This document shows positions 33,351-41,254 of a DNA stretch of 64,000 nucleotides, one piece after another; the stretch's first letter is position 1, and every line of letters begins with the position of its first letter. The notes under the pieces are model-generated. The model worked only from the letters and a program-made list of their open reading frames with translations, was not told where the DNA came from and made no database searches. This stretch comes from an uncultured Clostridium sp. (lineage in GTDB: Bacteria; Bacillota; Clostridia; TANB77; CAG-508), in assembly GCA_947648215.1 (NCBI GenBank), contig CANSMW010000005.1, positions 1 to 64,000 on the forward strand, written 5' to 3'. Made by a program: the position numbers and the translations under genes.

Positions 33351-34250
33351 TTATAAATAATTTTTTAAAGTTTTTTCTAATTTATCTTTTATAATTTTTT
33401 TTGCTCTATTTGGTGCTATAACTTTTATATGTTCTCCAAAAGATAAAATATATCCATATACCCATTCATTCTCTGGATATTCTACTTTTACAATAAAGTT
33501 TCCATTTTCTTTTTTAGATATTTCGCTATTTTCAAATTCATCATATACTCTATAAGCCATTTCTTTACTTATTTCTAATTCAAGTAATATGTTTTTAAAA
33601 TTATATTTTTCTTCTTTTTGCTCTTTTGGTAGTTCTCTTTCAAAATGTTCTTGTAATGTCTTAATTTCTTTTATTCTAGCAATTTTGAATATTCTGTAAT
33701 CTTCTTTATTTCTACAATAACTTATTAAATACCAGGATTTATCTTTAAACCATATTTGCAATGGCTCTACAATTCTTCTACTTTCTTCTCCATTGGAATT
33801 ATAATAGTTAAATTCAATTAGTTTCTTGTTCAAAATTGCAGATTTAATAATATCAAATCTATTCTCTTGCATATTATCTTTGCTCCAGTTAGATAAATCT
33901 ATTCTGATCCAATCGTTTATCTCTTTATTAAATAATGTACTTAACTTCTCTAAAATATCTTTTTCATCTTGTCCTCTTACTTTTATCATCCCCTGCAAAG
34001 CAAATAAAATTTGATTTTGTTCTTCTTCAGAAAGTATTGTTTTATTTAGTACATATTCATCTAAAAGTCCTATTCCTCCATCTTTTCCTTTACTTGCATA
34101 AATTGGTATGTTCGCACTACTTAATGCTTCTATATCTCTATATATAGTTCTAGTTGATACTTCAAATTTATCTGCTAGTTCTTTTGCTGTAACTTTTTTC
34201 TTCTGCATTAGTATATACACTATTTCAAATAATCTATTATTTACTTGCAT
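33351..34250 (-). CDS. WYL-domain transcriptional regulator
   Basis: A protein of about 299 residues. N-terminal winged helix (RLFEIVYILMQKKKVTAKELADKFEVSTRTIYRDIEALSSANIPI) and a WYL domain with SWYLISYCRNKEDYRIFKIARI, then a WCX-like C-terminal extension. It belongs to the YafY/PafC-like group that senses ligands or nucleic acid through WYL. ATG 34250 is used because AGGAGGAG precedes it; the frame also opens at TTG 34265. It probably controls the effector-binding genes that follow. Confidence 0.85.
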   Translation of the reverse strand: MQVNNRLFEIVYILMQKKKVTAKELADKFEVSTRTIYRDIEALSSANIPIYASKGKDGGIGLLDEYVLNKTILSEEEQNQILFALQGMIKVRGQDEKDILEKLSTLFNKEINDWIRIDLSNWSKDNMQENRFDIIKSAILNKKLIEFNYYNSNGEESRRIVEPLQIWFKDKSWYLISYCRNKEDYRIFKIARIKEIKTLQEHFERELPKEQKEEKYNFKNILLELEISKEMAYRVYDEFENSEISKKENGNFIVKVEYPENEWVYGYILSFGEHIKVIAPNRAKKIIKDKLEKTLKNYL

Positions 34251-34434
34251 ATTCTCCTCCTGCAAGTATTATATCATATAAATATGACATCTGTCTGTCA
34301 TATTTTAAAAAAGGAGATACTAATTTCTTAATATCTTCCTATAAATCTACATTATTGTTTTTTCTAATTGGAATCCAAACTTCACTATAGTATTTTCATA
34401 CTCAATTCCTTTGCTTATAATCTTCCTATTTACA

Positions 34435-34701
34435 TCAATTTTCTGGATATTCTTTATCTTTCCAATACCACCATTTTAATTTTTCTTCTTCCCAGATAGT
34501 ATGTTCTGCATAATATATAGCCATTCTAAAAAGATATAACTGACATTTATCTTCTTTAAATCCCTTTGCTATGCAATCTTTAAAATATAAATCTTCTGGA
34601 TCTTTTCCTTTTAAATCTTCAATACAAGTAATGCCTATATTTAATAAAGATTGTTTTGTTTTTTCTCCTATATTTGGTATTGTTATTAAATCTGTTTTCA
34701 C
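34435..34701 (-). CDS. Cdd1/helix-hairpin-helix protein
   Basis: An 88-residue protein of the 'pathogenicity locus' Cdd1 family: a helix-hairpin-helix IPNIGEKTKQSLLNIGI, then EDLKGKDPEDLYFKDC and CQLYLFRMAIYYAEH, exactly the family order. The fold suggests DNA binding, but no function is established. It is one of many single-domain cargo genes here. Confidence 0.8.
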   Translation of the reverse strand: MKTDLITIPNIGEKTKQSLLNIGITCIEDLKGKDPEDLYFKDCIAKGFKEDKCQLYLFRMAIYYAEHTIWEEEKLKWWYWKDKEYPEN

Positions 34702-34724
34702 TTTATACCTACCTTATTCTATAA

Positions 34725-35033
34725 CTAATCTTCTTTCATTAAATCAGTATAATAAATAATTTCTTTTTGTAGTTTTCTTGCATATTCCATTTCTAAATTT
34801 GTGCTTTTTCCAACATAGTTGTCTTTATTTATTACTAATATTGCATCAGATATTTCTATTCTTTTAAAATGTGCTTCTTTTAGTTTTTCTAATTGTTCCT
34901 CTGTTCTTTCATAATTCTCTAAAACTGGATAAACTGGTGTAAGAATACAATTACCTTTTAAAGACAACTTTTCTGCAATATCCATCATTTCTTTTTGAAA
35001 TTTTAAACTTCCACATAATGTTATTATTTTCAT
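34725..35033 (-). CDS. Nucleoside 2-deoxyribosyltransferase-like protein
   Basis: A 102-residue Rossmann-like protein: MKIITLCGSLKFQKEMMDIAEKLSLKG, then KRIEISDAILVINKDNYVGKSTNLEMEYARKL. The CGS start and the SDAILVIN-(x)-YVG(K/E)ST-x-x-E block are typical of the DUF4406/nucleoside deoxyribosyltransferase superfamily, where the Glu of the last motif is catalytic. Substrate unknown. Confidence 0.7.
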   Translation of the reverse strand: MKIITLCGSLKFQKEMMDIAEKLSLKGNCILTPVYPVLENYERTEEQLEKLKEAHFKRIEISDAILVINKDNYVGKSTNLEMEYARKLQKEIIYYTDLMKED

Positions 35034-35084
35034 TATATAATCCTCTCTTACTTCTTATTGACTTATCAATTTGTAATTATCTGG

Positions 35085-35726
35085 TTACTTTATATCATTG
35101 TCTTTCCAAAAATCATAAATTACATTAGCAAGCTCTTTTGGATTATCAATATTTACTTCGTGTCCTGCATTTTCTATAATTTTAAATTTACTATTTACTA
35201 TAACTTTATTCAACTGTCTTGCACTTTTCATATTTATATTATCTTTTTCCTTTTCCCCACATATAATTAGTGTATTACATTTTATAGTTGGAACTTTATC
35301 TGGAATAGATAAGTTACTCATTGAATTTAATAATCTAATCATATCTTTTTTAGGGCAACCTATTTTATCAAATATCTTTTTAGGCATAAATCTGTAAATA
35401 ATATTTTGTATAGTAAATATAGTTTTTGGTATTTCGTATGGTGTTCCTATGAGTATTATTGAATTTACCTTTTCTGGAAATTCTGCTATATAATCAATAG
35501 CAAGTATTCCACCAAGTGAAAGTCCTACTAAATTTATTTTTTCATTAAAACTATTACAATAATCAACAAATGTTTTATACATATTCTCATAATTTACTTG
35601 ATAATTTTTTACAATAGAAAATAAGTTCGGTGTTTCAACATTTATCCTATTATTACTTAATTGTTTTCTTACTTCACTCCAACTTGTTTTATCTTGTCCT
35701 AATCCGTGAACTAAAATATTTACCAT
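35085..35726 (-). CDS. Alpha/beta hydrolase
   Basis: A 213-residue esterase-like protein: oxyanion region LVHGLGQDKTSW, nucleophile elbow GLSLGGILA (Ser about residue 70), acid in IICGEKEKDNI, and catalytic His in IENAGHEVNID. No signal peptide, so cytoplasmic. It is just downstream of the vat-like gene in the same direction. Substrate not predictable. Confidence 0.85.
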   Translation of the reverse strand: MVNILVHGLGQDKTSWSEVRKQLSNNRINVETPNLFSIVKNYQVNYENMYKTFVDYCNSFNEKINLVGLSLGGILAIDYIAEFPEKVNSIILIGTPYEIPKTIFTIQNIIYRFMPKKIFDKIGCPKKDMIRLLNSMSNLSIPDKVPTIKCNTLIICGEKEKDNINMKSARQLNKVIVNSKFKIIENAGHEVNIDNPKELANVIYDFWKDNDIK

Positions 35727-35755
35727 TTTTAATCTCCTCTATATTGACTTTATCT

Positions 35756-36395
35756 TTATGATTTTATTTCTTTAATTCTTCGTAAATCATTGCTACATAA
35801 TATTTCTAAATTGTTGAATATCTTTTCATCATTCCAATTCCACCATTGTATTTGTTCTAAATATTCTATAAGTTCATCATCGAATCTTTTTTTTATAACA
35901 TTACACGGATTTCCGAACTGCAATATGGTATGGTGGAATATCTTTTGCTACAACAGAATTAGCACCAATTATTGCACCATCTCCAATATGAATTCCTGGC
36001 ATTACTGTTACATTTTGCCCTATCCAAACATCATTTCCTATTATAGTATCTCCTTTTAATGGTAAATCTTCCATTGTAGGAGTAGTCTTTTCCCAACCAT
36101 TTCCCATTATATTAAAAGGATATGTTGTTACTCTACTCATACAATGATTAGCACCATTCATTATAAATTCTATTCCAGAAGCTATTTGGCAAAACTTTCC
36201 GATAATTAGTTTATCTCCATTAAATTCGTAATGATGTGTAACGTGTTCTTCAAATTTATCAGCCCCATTTTTGTCATCATAATATGTATAATCTCCAACT
36301 ATTATATTAGGTCTTGTTATTACATTTTTTATAAAACAAACTTCCTTAATATTAGGATTTGGAAATTTGCTATTTTTATCTGGTCCAAATTTCAT
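35756..36395 (-). CDS. Vat-like xenobiotic acetyltransferase, +1 shift at CGG
   Basis: A left-handed beta-helix acetyltransferase of the CatB/Vat group, which inactivates streptogramin A or chloramphenicol in known cases. From ATG 36395 it reads [34 protein letters not shown] and the hexapeptide coil [17 protein letters not shown] to PPYHIAV, then CGG (35915-35913, residue 161). In frame only RKSV remains; skipping C gives [19 protein letters not shown] and [15 protein letters not shown] to TAA 35756, the standard Vat C-terminus (212 residues). Substrate specificity is not shown. It is the only shifted gene within the cargo. Confidence 0.82.
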
Positions 36396-36426
36396 ATAAT
36401 TATTCCTCCATTCCTAGCAATAGTCA

Positions 36427-36630
36427 TTATGCTCTATTAAAAATTATTACCTTTTCTTTCATTGATACTTTACTAACTTCATATCCATATTCCTTTAATT
36501 CTTTCTTATAAGTTAAAAATGAATGGTCTATATCAAATCCTAAAATATCTTTAATTTCCCCATAAGATAATTTATAATTATCCTTATTACTTTTCTTTAA
36601 ATAATTCCATAATGGATCATATTTGCTCAT
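36427..36630 (-). CDS. Small conserved hypothetical protein
   Basis: A 67-residue protein: SKYDPLWNYLKKSNKDNYKLSYGEIKDILGFDIDHSFL, then KKELKEYGYEVSKVSMKEKVI. I recognise it as a common small clostridial protein (DUF7662-like) with an N-terminal YDPLW-x-YL motif; its role is unknown. ATG 36630 is used rather than an in-frame GTG three bases earlier. Confidence 0.6.
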   Translation of the reverse strand: MSKYDPLWNYLKKSNKDNYKLSYGEIKDILGFDIDHSFLTYKKELKEYGYEVSKVSMKEKVIIFNRA

Positions 36631-36661
36631 CACAAGTACCTCTCTTTATTGTAATTTAAAA

Positions 36662-36868
36662 TTATTCTTCTCTATTATTTTTATCTTTGCTTTTCTCTTT
36701 ATCTAAATGAGTAAATGCCAAACATAAAAACGAAAAGCCTAAACACAAGAACATTACTGCTGTTCCAGTATTCTTATCTATAAAATTCAATATAGCTCCA
36801 ATAAAATAACATATTGAAGCAGTTAGAAATCCTACAAAACTCACTTTCTCTCTTTTCTCTTTTTTCAT
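36662..36868 (-). CDS. Small two-helix membrane protein
   Basis: A 68-residue protein with a charged start (MKKEKREK), two membrane helices (about residues 10-28 and 35-53), and a charged C-terminal tail. No family recognised. GGAGG precedes the ATG. It lies between the flavodoxin and the 67-residue gene. Confidence 0.6.
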   Translation of the reverse strand: MKKEKREKVSFVGFLTASICYFIGAILNFIDKNTGTAVMFLCLGFSFLCLAFTHLDKEKSKDKNNREE

Positions 36869-36898
36869 ATTCTTACCTCCTTACCAAATTGAGTAGTA

Positions 36899-37372
36899 TT
36901 ACTTATTTAATTTTTTTATAAATCTATCAATATTTTCATTTAATATTTTGATTTCTTTACTTTTGTCTATGTTTTTGCTTACCATTTTTGTAATAAATTT
37001 ATCAAAACCTTTTTGTTTTTGTATATCCATTTCTCCTCCAAAAGTATCATAAATAATAGCACTATTTAATAAATCTTTTGGAATATTTTGCTCATAATAA
37101 CTTTTCCAATTTTCATTAAAGCCACAACAAATGAAATATGCTACTTTTTTTGATTTTAAAGTTTCAATATTACTAATCAAAAATTTTCTTACTTTTTTGT
37201 CTATCATTCCCATTCTAATTGGAGTTCCCACAATAATTAAATCATATTTGTTTATATCTTCATCTTGATTTAGAATATTTACCATTTTAGAATCTTTTAA
37301 TTGTCTATTTATTTCTTTAGCACATTTTTCTGTTGTCCCTGTTTTACTAGCATAAATAATTAAAGTTTTCAA
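36899..37372 (-). CDS. Flavodoxin-domain protein
   Basis: A 157-residue flavodoxin of the protoporphyrinogen-oxidase-like type: FMN phosphate loop YASKTGTTEKCAKEI at the N-terminus, YDLIIVGTPIRMGMIDKKVRKFL, and VAYFICCGFNENWKSYY. It should bind FMN and pass electrons; the partner is unknown. Complete and cytoplasmic. Confidence 0.82.
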   Translation of the reverse strand: MKTLIIYASKTGTTEKCAKEINRQLKDSKMVNILNQDEDINKYDLIIVGTPIRMGMIDKKVRKFLISNIETLKSKKVAYFICCGFNENWKSYYEQNIPKDLLNSAIIYDTFGGEMDIQKQKGFDKFITKMVSKNIDKSKEIKILNENIDRFIKKLNK

Positions 37373-37407
37373 ATTATTTCCTCCTACTCGACAATTTGTA
37401 ATTTTTA

Positions 37408-37875
37408 TTACTGTTTCAAATATTTTCTTAATTCTCTTTTAAATTCATCAACAGATAATTTACTTAAATCTTTATCAAAAGCTAATGAAGAATCTGTTAT
37501 TTCTTGTCCCATCCAGCTTTCTTTTCTATACTCATTTTTTTCTTCTAATGAATTAAAAGTAACTTCTACTCTATATAATCCTTCATATTTTCCTAAATAT
37601 TTCTTTATGGAAACCCTACTATCTTCTAAAAACAAATAACTATCTCTAATTATTTCTGAATATGAACTTTCTTTTAATTCTAAAAATTCCACTTTAGATA
37701 TATTTATTTTTTCTATAACATTATTATAATTATCTAATATTTCTTTTTGGTATTTGTTATCTTTTCTTTGAACTCTTAATTTATCATTGATATAATATCT
37801 TTCATATCTGATTGGCTTACTTAAATTCAAATTATCTAAAGAATCTATAATATACCTTTTTGTTAATTTTCTCAT
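37408..37875 (-). CDS. CYTH-like phosphohydrolase/cyclase domain protein A
   Basis: A 155-residue protein with the tunnel-fold pattern of CYTH proteins: LTKRYIIDSL, IRYERYYINDKLRVQRKDN, SRVSIKKYLGKYEGLYRVEVTFNSLEEKNEY and GQEITDSSLAF. CYTH proteins act on triphosphate compounds with divalent metal. The usual EXEXK start is not conserved (Glu residues replaced), so catalysis is doubtful. A second CYTH-like gene lies at 42164. Confidence 0.6.
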   Translation of the reverse strand: MRKLTKRYIIDSLDNLNLSKPIRYERYYINDKLRVQRKDNKYQKEILDNYNNVIEKINISKVEFLELKESSYSEIIRDSYLFLEDSRVSIKKYLGKYEGLYRVEVTFNSLEEKNEYRKESWMGQEITDSSLAFDKDLSKLSVDEFKRELRKYLKQ

Positions 37876-37905
37876 AAGAATCTCCTCTATAACTTGTGGT
37901 TTATA

Positions 37906-38325
37906 TTACTCTATATCAAAATTTTCTGTTTTCAAATCACAATAATATCTACCACTTGTTGCAGTAAATTTTAAAACACAATAATCTGGATCAGTTACAC
38001 CTCTTTTATAAAACATTGTATCTCCCTTTTTCCAGATCATATTTTTAGTTTCTTGATCTGTTAATACTTTCATTTTACCCTTTAACATAACCCCAACATA
38101 TTTAATTAGTCCTTTATGATAAAAGTATATACTAGCATTAGGATTATCTTGATACTGTTTTATTCTCATAGATGAAGTATTAGTAGAAAAATAAAATTCT
38201 TTTAATCCATTTCTTTTTCTAGGTTTTAGCATTGCTTTTACATTAGGATAATTTTCATTATCAACAGAACATATAAAACTAACTTTTTGTTTATCAATAA
38301 AATTTTCAATTTTCTTTAAATTCAT
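37906..38325 (-). CDS. Pyridoxamine 5'-phosphate oxidase-like flavin protein
   Basis: A 139-residue split-barrel FMN protein: FIDKQKVSFICSVDNENYPNVKAM, FYFSTNTSSMRIKQYQDNPNASIYFYHKG and YVGVMLKGKMKVLTDQE. This is the small PNPox-like family of clostridia, usually binding FMN or F420-type cofactors; true PNPox activity is not implied. Complete. Confidence 0.78.
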   Translation of the reverse strand: MNLKKIENFIDKQKVSFICSVDNENYPNVKAMLKPRKRNGLKEFYFSTNTSSMRIKQYQDNPNASIYFYHKGLIKYVGVMLKGKMKVLTDQETKNMIWKKGDTMFYKRGVTDPDYCVLKFTATSGRYYCDLKTENFDIE

Positions 38326-38417
38326 AATACTTCATCTACCTTTCTAATTACTATTTTGTTTTAACTATAATATCATAAAAACACAAATTATTCTATATTT
38401 TTAACATTTTTCTTGTT

Positions 38418-38424
38418 TTCGACA
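38418..38424. promoter_or_regulatory. Spo0A box upstream of the Spo0E-like gene
   Basis: TTCGACA, the reverse of the 0A-box core TGTCGAA, within TTTTCGACAAA, 61 bases before the Spo0E-like start. Proposed binding site for Spo0A or for the Spo0A-like protein encoded nearby. Confidence 0.5.
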
Positions 38425-38484
38425 AATTTCAACACACTATTTTATGTAAATATGATAAGATATATATGAAGGGAGTTGATATTT

Positions 38485-38649
38485 ATGGATTCTAAAACAA
38501 TCTATTTAATTATGAAAAATACTGCAAAACTAGAAAAACTAATTGAAACCAATGCTCCTTATGAAAAGATCATCAAACAAAGTCAGAAATTAGACAAGTA
38601 TATTATGATACAAATGAAACATATTAACAAAATAGGAGTTAGTGCTTAA
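38485..38649 (+). CDS. Spo0E-like aspartyl phosphatase
   Basis: A 54-residue protein: MDSKTIYLIMKNTAKLEKLIE, then KIIKQSQKLDKYIMIQM. The SQ-x-LD motif and two-helix layout identify the Spo0E family, which dephosphorylates Spo0A~P and blocks sporulation. It is encoded on the plus strand inside an otherwise minus-strand cargo block, close to a Spo0A-like gene. A GGGAG site precedes the ATG. Confidence 0.75.
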   Translation: MDSKTIYLIMKNTAKLEKLIETNAPYEKIIKQSQKLDKYIMIQMKHINKIGVSA

Positions 38650-38661
38650 ACTAGCTCCTAT

Positions 38662-38922
38662 TTATTCTTTTATTGCAATCAACAATTCATTAGGTTGTAC
38701 TGTCATATTTGCATTTTTATAAGTATATTTTGCTCCTGCAAAATATACTTCATATCCATTGTTTTCAAAATAGTCCTTATTTATCTTCAAGAACTTATCT
38801 ATTTCTAATTCTGATAAATTGTTTTTAACTCTTAATTCGTAAAAAGTATATCTTATAAAATTCTTATCTTCACTTTCATTCAATTTATCATTTATATAGT
38901 TAATTACAAAAGCATCTGTCAT
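38662..38922 (-). CDS. Unrecognised small protein
   Basis: An 86-residue protein (MTDAFVINYINDKLNESED, RYTFYELRVKNNLSELEID, then YEVYFAGAKYTYKNANMTV). I do not recognise it. It lies convergent to the Spo0E-like gene and divergent from the Spo0A-like gene, and thus shares the intergenic region that carries the tandem 0A boxes. Confidence 0.5.
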   Translation of the reverse strand: MTDAFVINYINDKLNESEDKNFIRYTFYELRVKNNLSELEIDKFLKINKDYFENNGYEVYFAGAKYTYKNANMTVQPNELLIAIKE

Positions 38923-38998
38923 TTTCTCACTTCCAATCTCAAATGGAATTATATCATATTCTTGTTATTATGTATAGATTTTTGCTTGTATTTTGTTA

Positions 38999-39096
38999 TT
39001 CGACAACATTCGACACAAACCCCTATGGAAAAGGCTAAAAAGGGTACAAAAAAAGAAGTTTACAGTATTGAATTGACATAATTTTTGTGATATAAT
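38999..39096 (+). promoter_or_regulatory. Tandem 0A boxes and promoter of the Spo0A-like gene
   Basis: TTCGACA at 38999-39005 and again at 39009-39015, starts ten bases apart so on the same helix face. Downstream lie TTGAAT (39068-39073), a 17-base spacer ending in TGA, and TATAAT (39091-39096), an extended -10 promoter. One copy of the GGGTA-A7 repeat at 39042 lies between. The boxes match the core to which Spo0A binds; regulation by Spo0A or by the gene's own product is inferred. Confidence 0.65.
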
Positions 39097-39134
39097 GTGG
39101 AAAAAAATAGGAGAAACATTTGTGAGGCTAAATT

Positions 39135-39866
39135 ATGGTTAATATACTTATCGGCAACAAGAATACTAGAGAAACTGATATTCTTTGCCACGAACTTGCA
39201 AATGACAAAAATTATAGGGTTGATAATGTTGTTACTGGAAAAGATGCAGTAACTATGTATTGGGATATGAATCCAGATATTTTAGTTTTAGATAATAACT
39301 TATCTGATATGTCTATTGAAGATATAGTAAATAGATTATCTTGTAATCCTTTAGAGCAAAAACGATGTAATACTATTCTAACACTATCGCCACACTATAA
39401 AATTAAATTGAATAATGTTGCAAAAATCAATGAGATTATATATAAACCTATTTTAAATAATGAGTTAGTTGAAACTATAAGAACAATGTCTATTGATTAT
39501 AATACTCCAGATTTAGAAGTTGGTGAAATTGATTGGCTTTTACAATCTCTAAACTTTAATTGTATGTCTGCTGGATATAAATATATGCGAGATGCTATTG
39601 TTTACTGCTATTATAGACCAGATGAATTAGAGTTTTTAACTACAGTATTAAAATATCTTGCTTACAAATATGAAGTTCCAGAATCACGAGTTAGAGATTC
39701 ATTAAAGAGTTGCATTAGACCATTTAATAATACCAATATATATGGTTGCCCAGATGATCTATATAAGGTATTATACAATAGTGGTAATAAATTATCCCTT
39801 AAAGATTTTATAGAAAGAATCGTTTTTTATTTGATTAGGGTAAAGAAAAAAGGTAGAATATTCTAG
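39135..39866 (+). CDS. Spo0A-like response regulator
   Basis: A 243-residue protein with a receiver domain (about 1-115) and a Spo0A-type DNA-binding domain (about 135-240). The receiver has DILVLDNNLSDM (candidate phospho-Asp) and the conserved Lys in IIYKPI, but the acidic pair that holds Mg is replaced by GNKN at the start, so phosphorylation may be altered. The C-terminal part (LLQSLNFNCMSAGYKYMRDAIVYCY, VPESRVRDSLKSCI) follows the Spo0A effector domain, including its SRV recognition helix. It lies in mobile cargo beside a Spo0E-like gene, so it is not the chromosomal spo0A. Confidence 0.72.
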   Translation: MVNILIGNKNTRETDILCHELANDKNYRVDNVVTGKDAVTMYWDMNPDILVLDNNLSDMSIEDIVNRLSCNPLEQKRCNTILTLSPHYKIKLNNVAKINEIIYKPILNNELVETIRTMSIDYNTPDLEVGEIDWLLQSLNFNCMSAGYKYMRDAIVYCYYRPDELEFLTTVLKYLAYKYEVPESRVRDSLKSCIRPFNNTNIYGCPDDLYKVLYNSGNKLSLKDFIERIVFYLIRVKKKGRIF

Positions 39867-39893
39867 TTATTAGAAGTATCCTACCTTTTCTTT

Positions 39894-41099
39894 TTAAAAC
39901 TGTGCATTTAAGTATTCTTTATAAGAATCTATAATTCCCTCATATCTTGTTTGGGTTTGTTCTCTAATTACTGTATTCATCTTATCTCCAATAATCTTTT
40001 TAGCTTCCAAATATTCCTCTTTTGGAATGTCTAAAGCTATAAAGTTAAATGCTGGTACATTATCATTTAATACTTTTTTAGATTGTTTAATTATATCAAG
40101 TCCATTCATATTAGTTCCAAAATCATATTTAGAAAAGACCATTTCTGGCTTAAATTCAATAATTTTATTGTAAGTATCTTCTGGATTTTGAGTTGTAGCA
40201 ACAATTTCTACATCTTCAATTCTTTTTAATATATTAACAATCTCATCCTTTGTTTTGTCATCATCATAAGCGATTAACGCTCTAATCTTTTTCATAATAC
40301 TATCTCCATTCATATTTACATATTCATCAATATACTTGATTACATTATCGTTTATTGCATTTCCAAGCAAGAAGTCTATACCATTTTCCGTTTTTATTAT
40401 ATCCCCATTGGCTAAAATTAAAATATTCTTTTCTAAATCTTCCTGTTTCTTAAAAGTTACACTACTAATATTTTCATACTTTTCATATACTTTTCTTACT
40501 ACTTTATCAAATTCAAAGTTTGTAATTTCAAATAATTCTTTATTCTTTTCAGCAGTTTCTCGTAGTGGCATAAATTGATATAATTTCCAAATACCGATTT
40601 TATAATTATTTAAGAAATCACCTAATTCTTCAATTTCTTCAAGATTTTGTTTATTTACTACTGTATTTATATTCACTTTCAATTTCTTATAGTTTCCAGA
40701 CTTTATATAATCAAGTATATTATGGATATTTGTAAAGTGCCTCTCCCCTCTACCTAATATATCATTAGTTCTATTATTTATAGAATCTAATGACATTGTT
40801 AGATCATCTAAATAATTCAATATTTCGTAGTTCTGCTCTAATAATTTTCCATTTGTTATGATTCTATTATAGATTCCGTTCTCTTTTGATATTTTGATTA
40901 ACTTATACAGCTCTGGATATAATAGTGCCTCCCCACCAGTCCAGGTAATATGTGTTATTCCATCTCTTATTAGATTATATAGTATCTTTTCATTCTCTTT
41001 ATAATCTAGTTCTCTTATGTTTATGAAACGATGACAGTATTTGCAATTTTGATTGCATCTTGAAACAATATTCCAACATACTTTCTTTTTAATTTTCAT
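39894..41099 (-). CDS. Radical SAM protein fused to a receiver-like domain
   Basis: A 401-residue protein. Residues about 1-235 are a radical SAM domain: WNIVSRCNQNCKYCHRF (CxxxCxxC), THITWTGGEALLYPELYKL, NRIITNGKLL and LTMSLDS. After a short SPASM-less end, about residue 270 onward (KKIRALIAYDDDKTKDEIVNILKRI, EIVATTQNPEDTYNKIIEFKPEMVF, then a KVLNDNVPAFNFIAL strand) resembles a CheY-like receiver with the Asp pair at its start. No stop or start separates them, although an internal ATG with weak upstream site exists near the junction. Convergent with the Spo0A-like gene. Confidence 0.7.
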   Translation of the reverse strand: MKIKKKVCWNIVSRCNQNCKYCHRFINIRELDYKENEKILYNLIRDGITHITWTGGEALLYPELYKLIKISKENGIYNRIITNGKLLEQNYEILNYLDDLTMSLDSINNRTNDILGRGERHFTNIHNILDYIKSGNYKKLKVNINTVVNKQNLEEIEELGDFLNNYKIGIWKLYQFMPLRETAEKNKELFEITNFEFDKVVRKVYEKYENISSVTFKKQEDLEKNILILANGDIIKTENGIDFLLGNAINDNVIKYIDEYVNMNGDSIMKKIRALIAYDDDKTKDEIVNILKRIEDVEIVATTQNPEDTYNKIIEFKPEMVFSKYDFGTNMNGLDIIKQSKKVLNDNVPAFNFIALDIPKEEYLEAKKIIGDKMNTVIREQTQTRYEGIIDSYKEYLNAQF

Positions 41100-41206
41100 A
41101 ATTCATCCCTCTTTCATAAATTGTATTTGTATTATATATTTATTAGGAATAAGTGTAAATCAACACTTTTGAGGGGTATCCTACATTTTTTTGTAGGTAA
41201 AAAAAA

Positions 41207-41227
41207 GAATATCCTCTTTGGATATTC
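41207..41227 (-). terminator. Terminator after the LysR gene
   Basis: GAATATCC/GGATATTC stem with a 5-base loop and eight T residues on the minus strand, 28 bases after the LysR stop. Confidence 0.75.
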
Positions 41228-41254
41228 AATATATGCTTATAAAATTTAGTAGTT

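Noticed and set aside
10329-35915. CGG reassigned to another amino acid (for example Trp or Gln)
   Set aside because: Reading CGG as any single amino acid leaves the frame unchanged and does not restore ftsE, the transketolase subunit, holA, murB, traX or the vat-like gene. Only removal of one base does.
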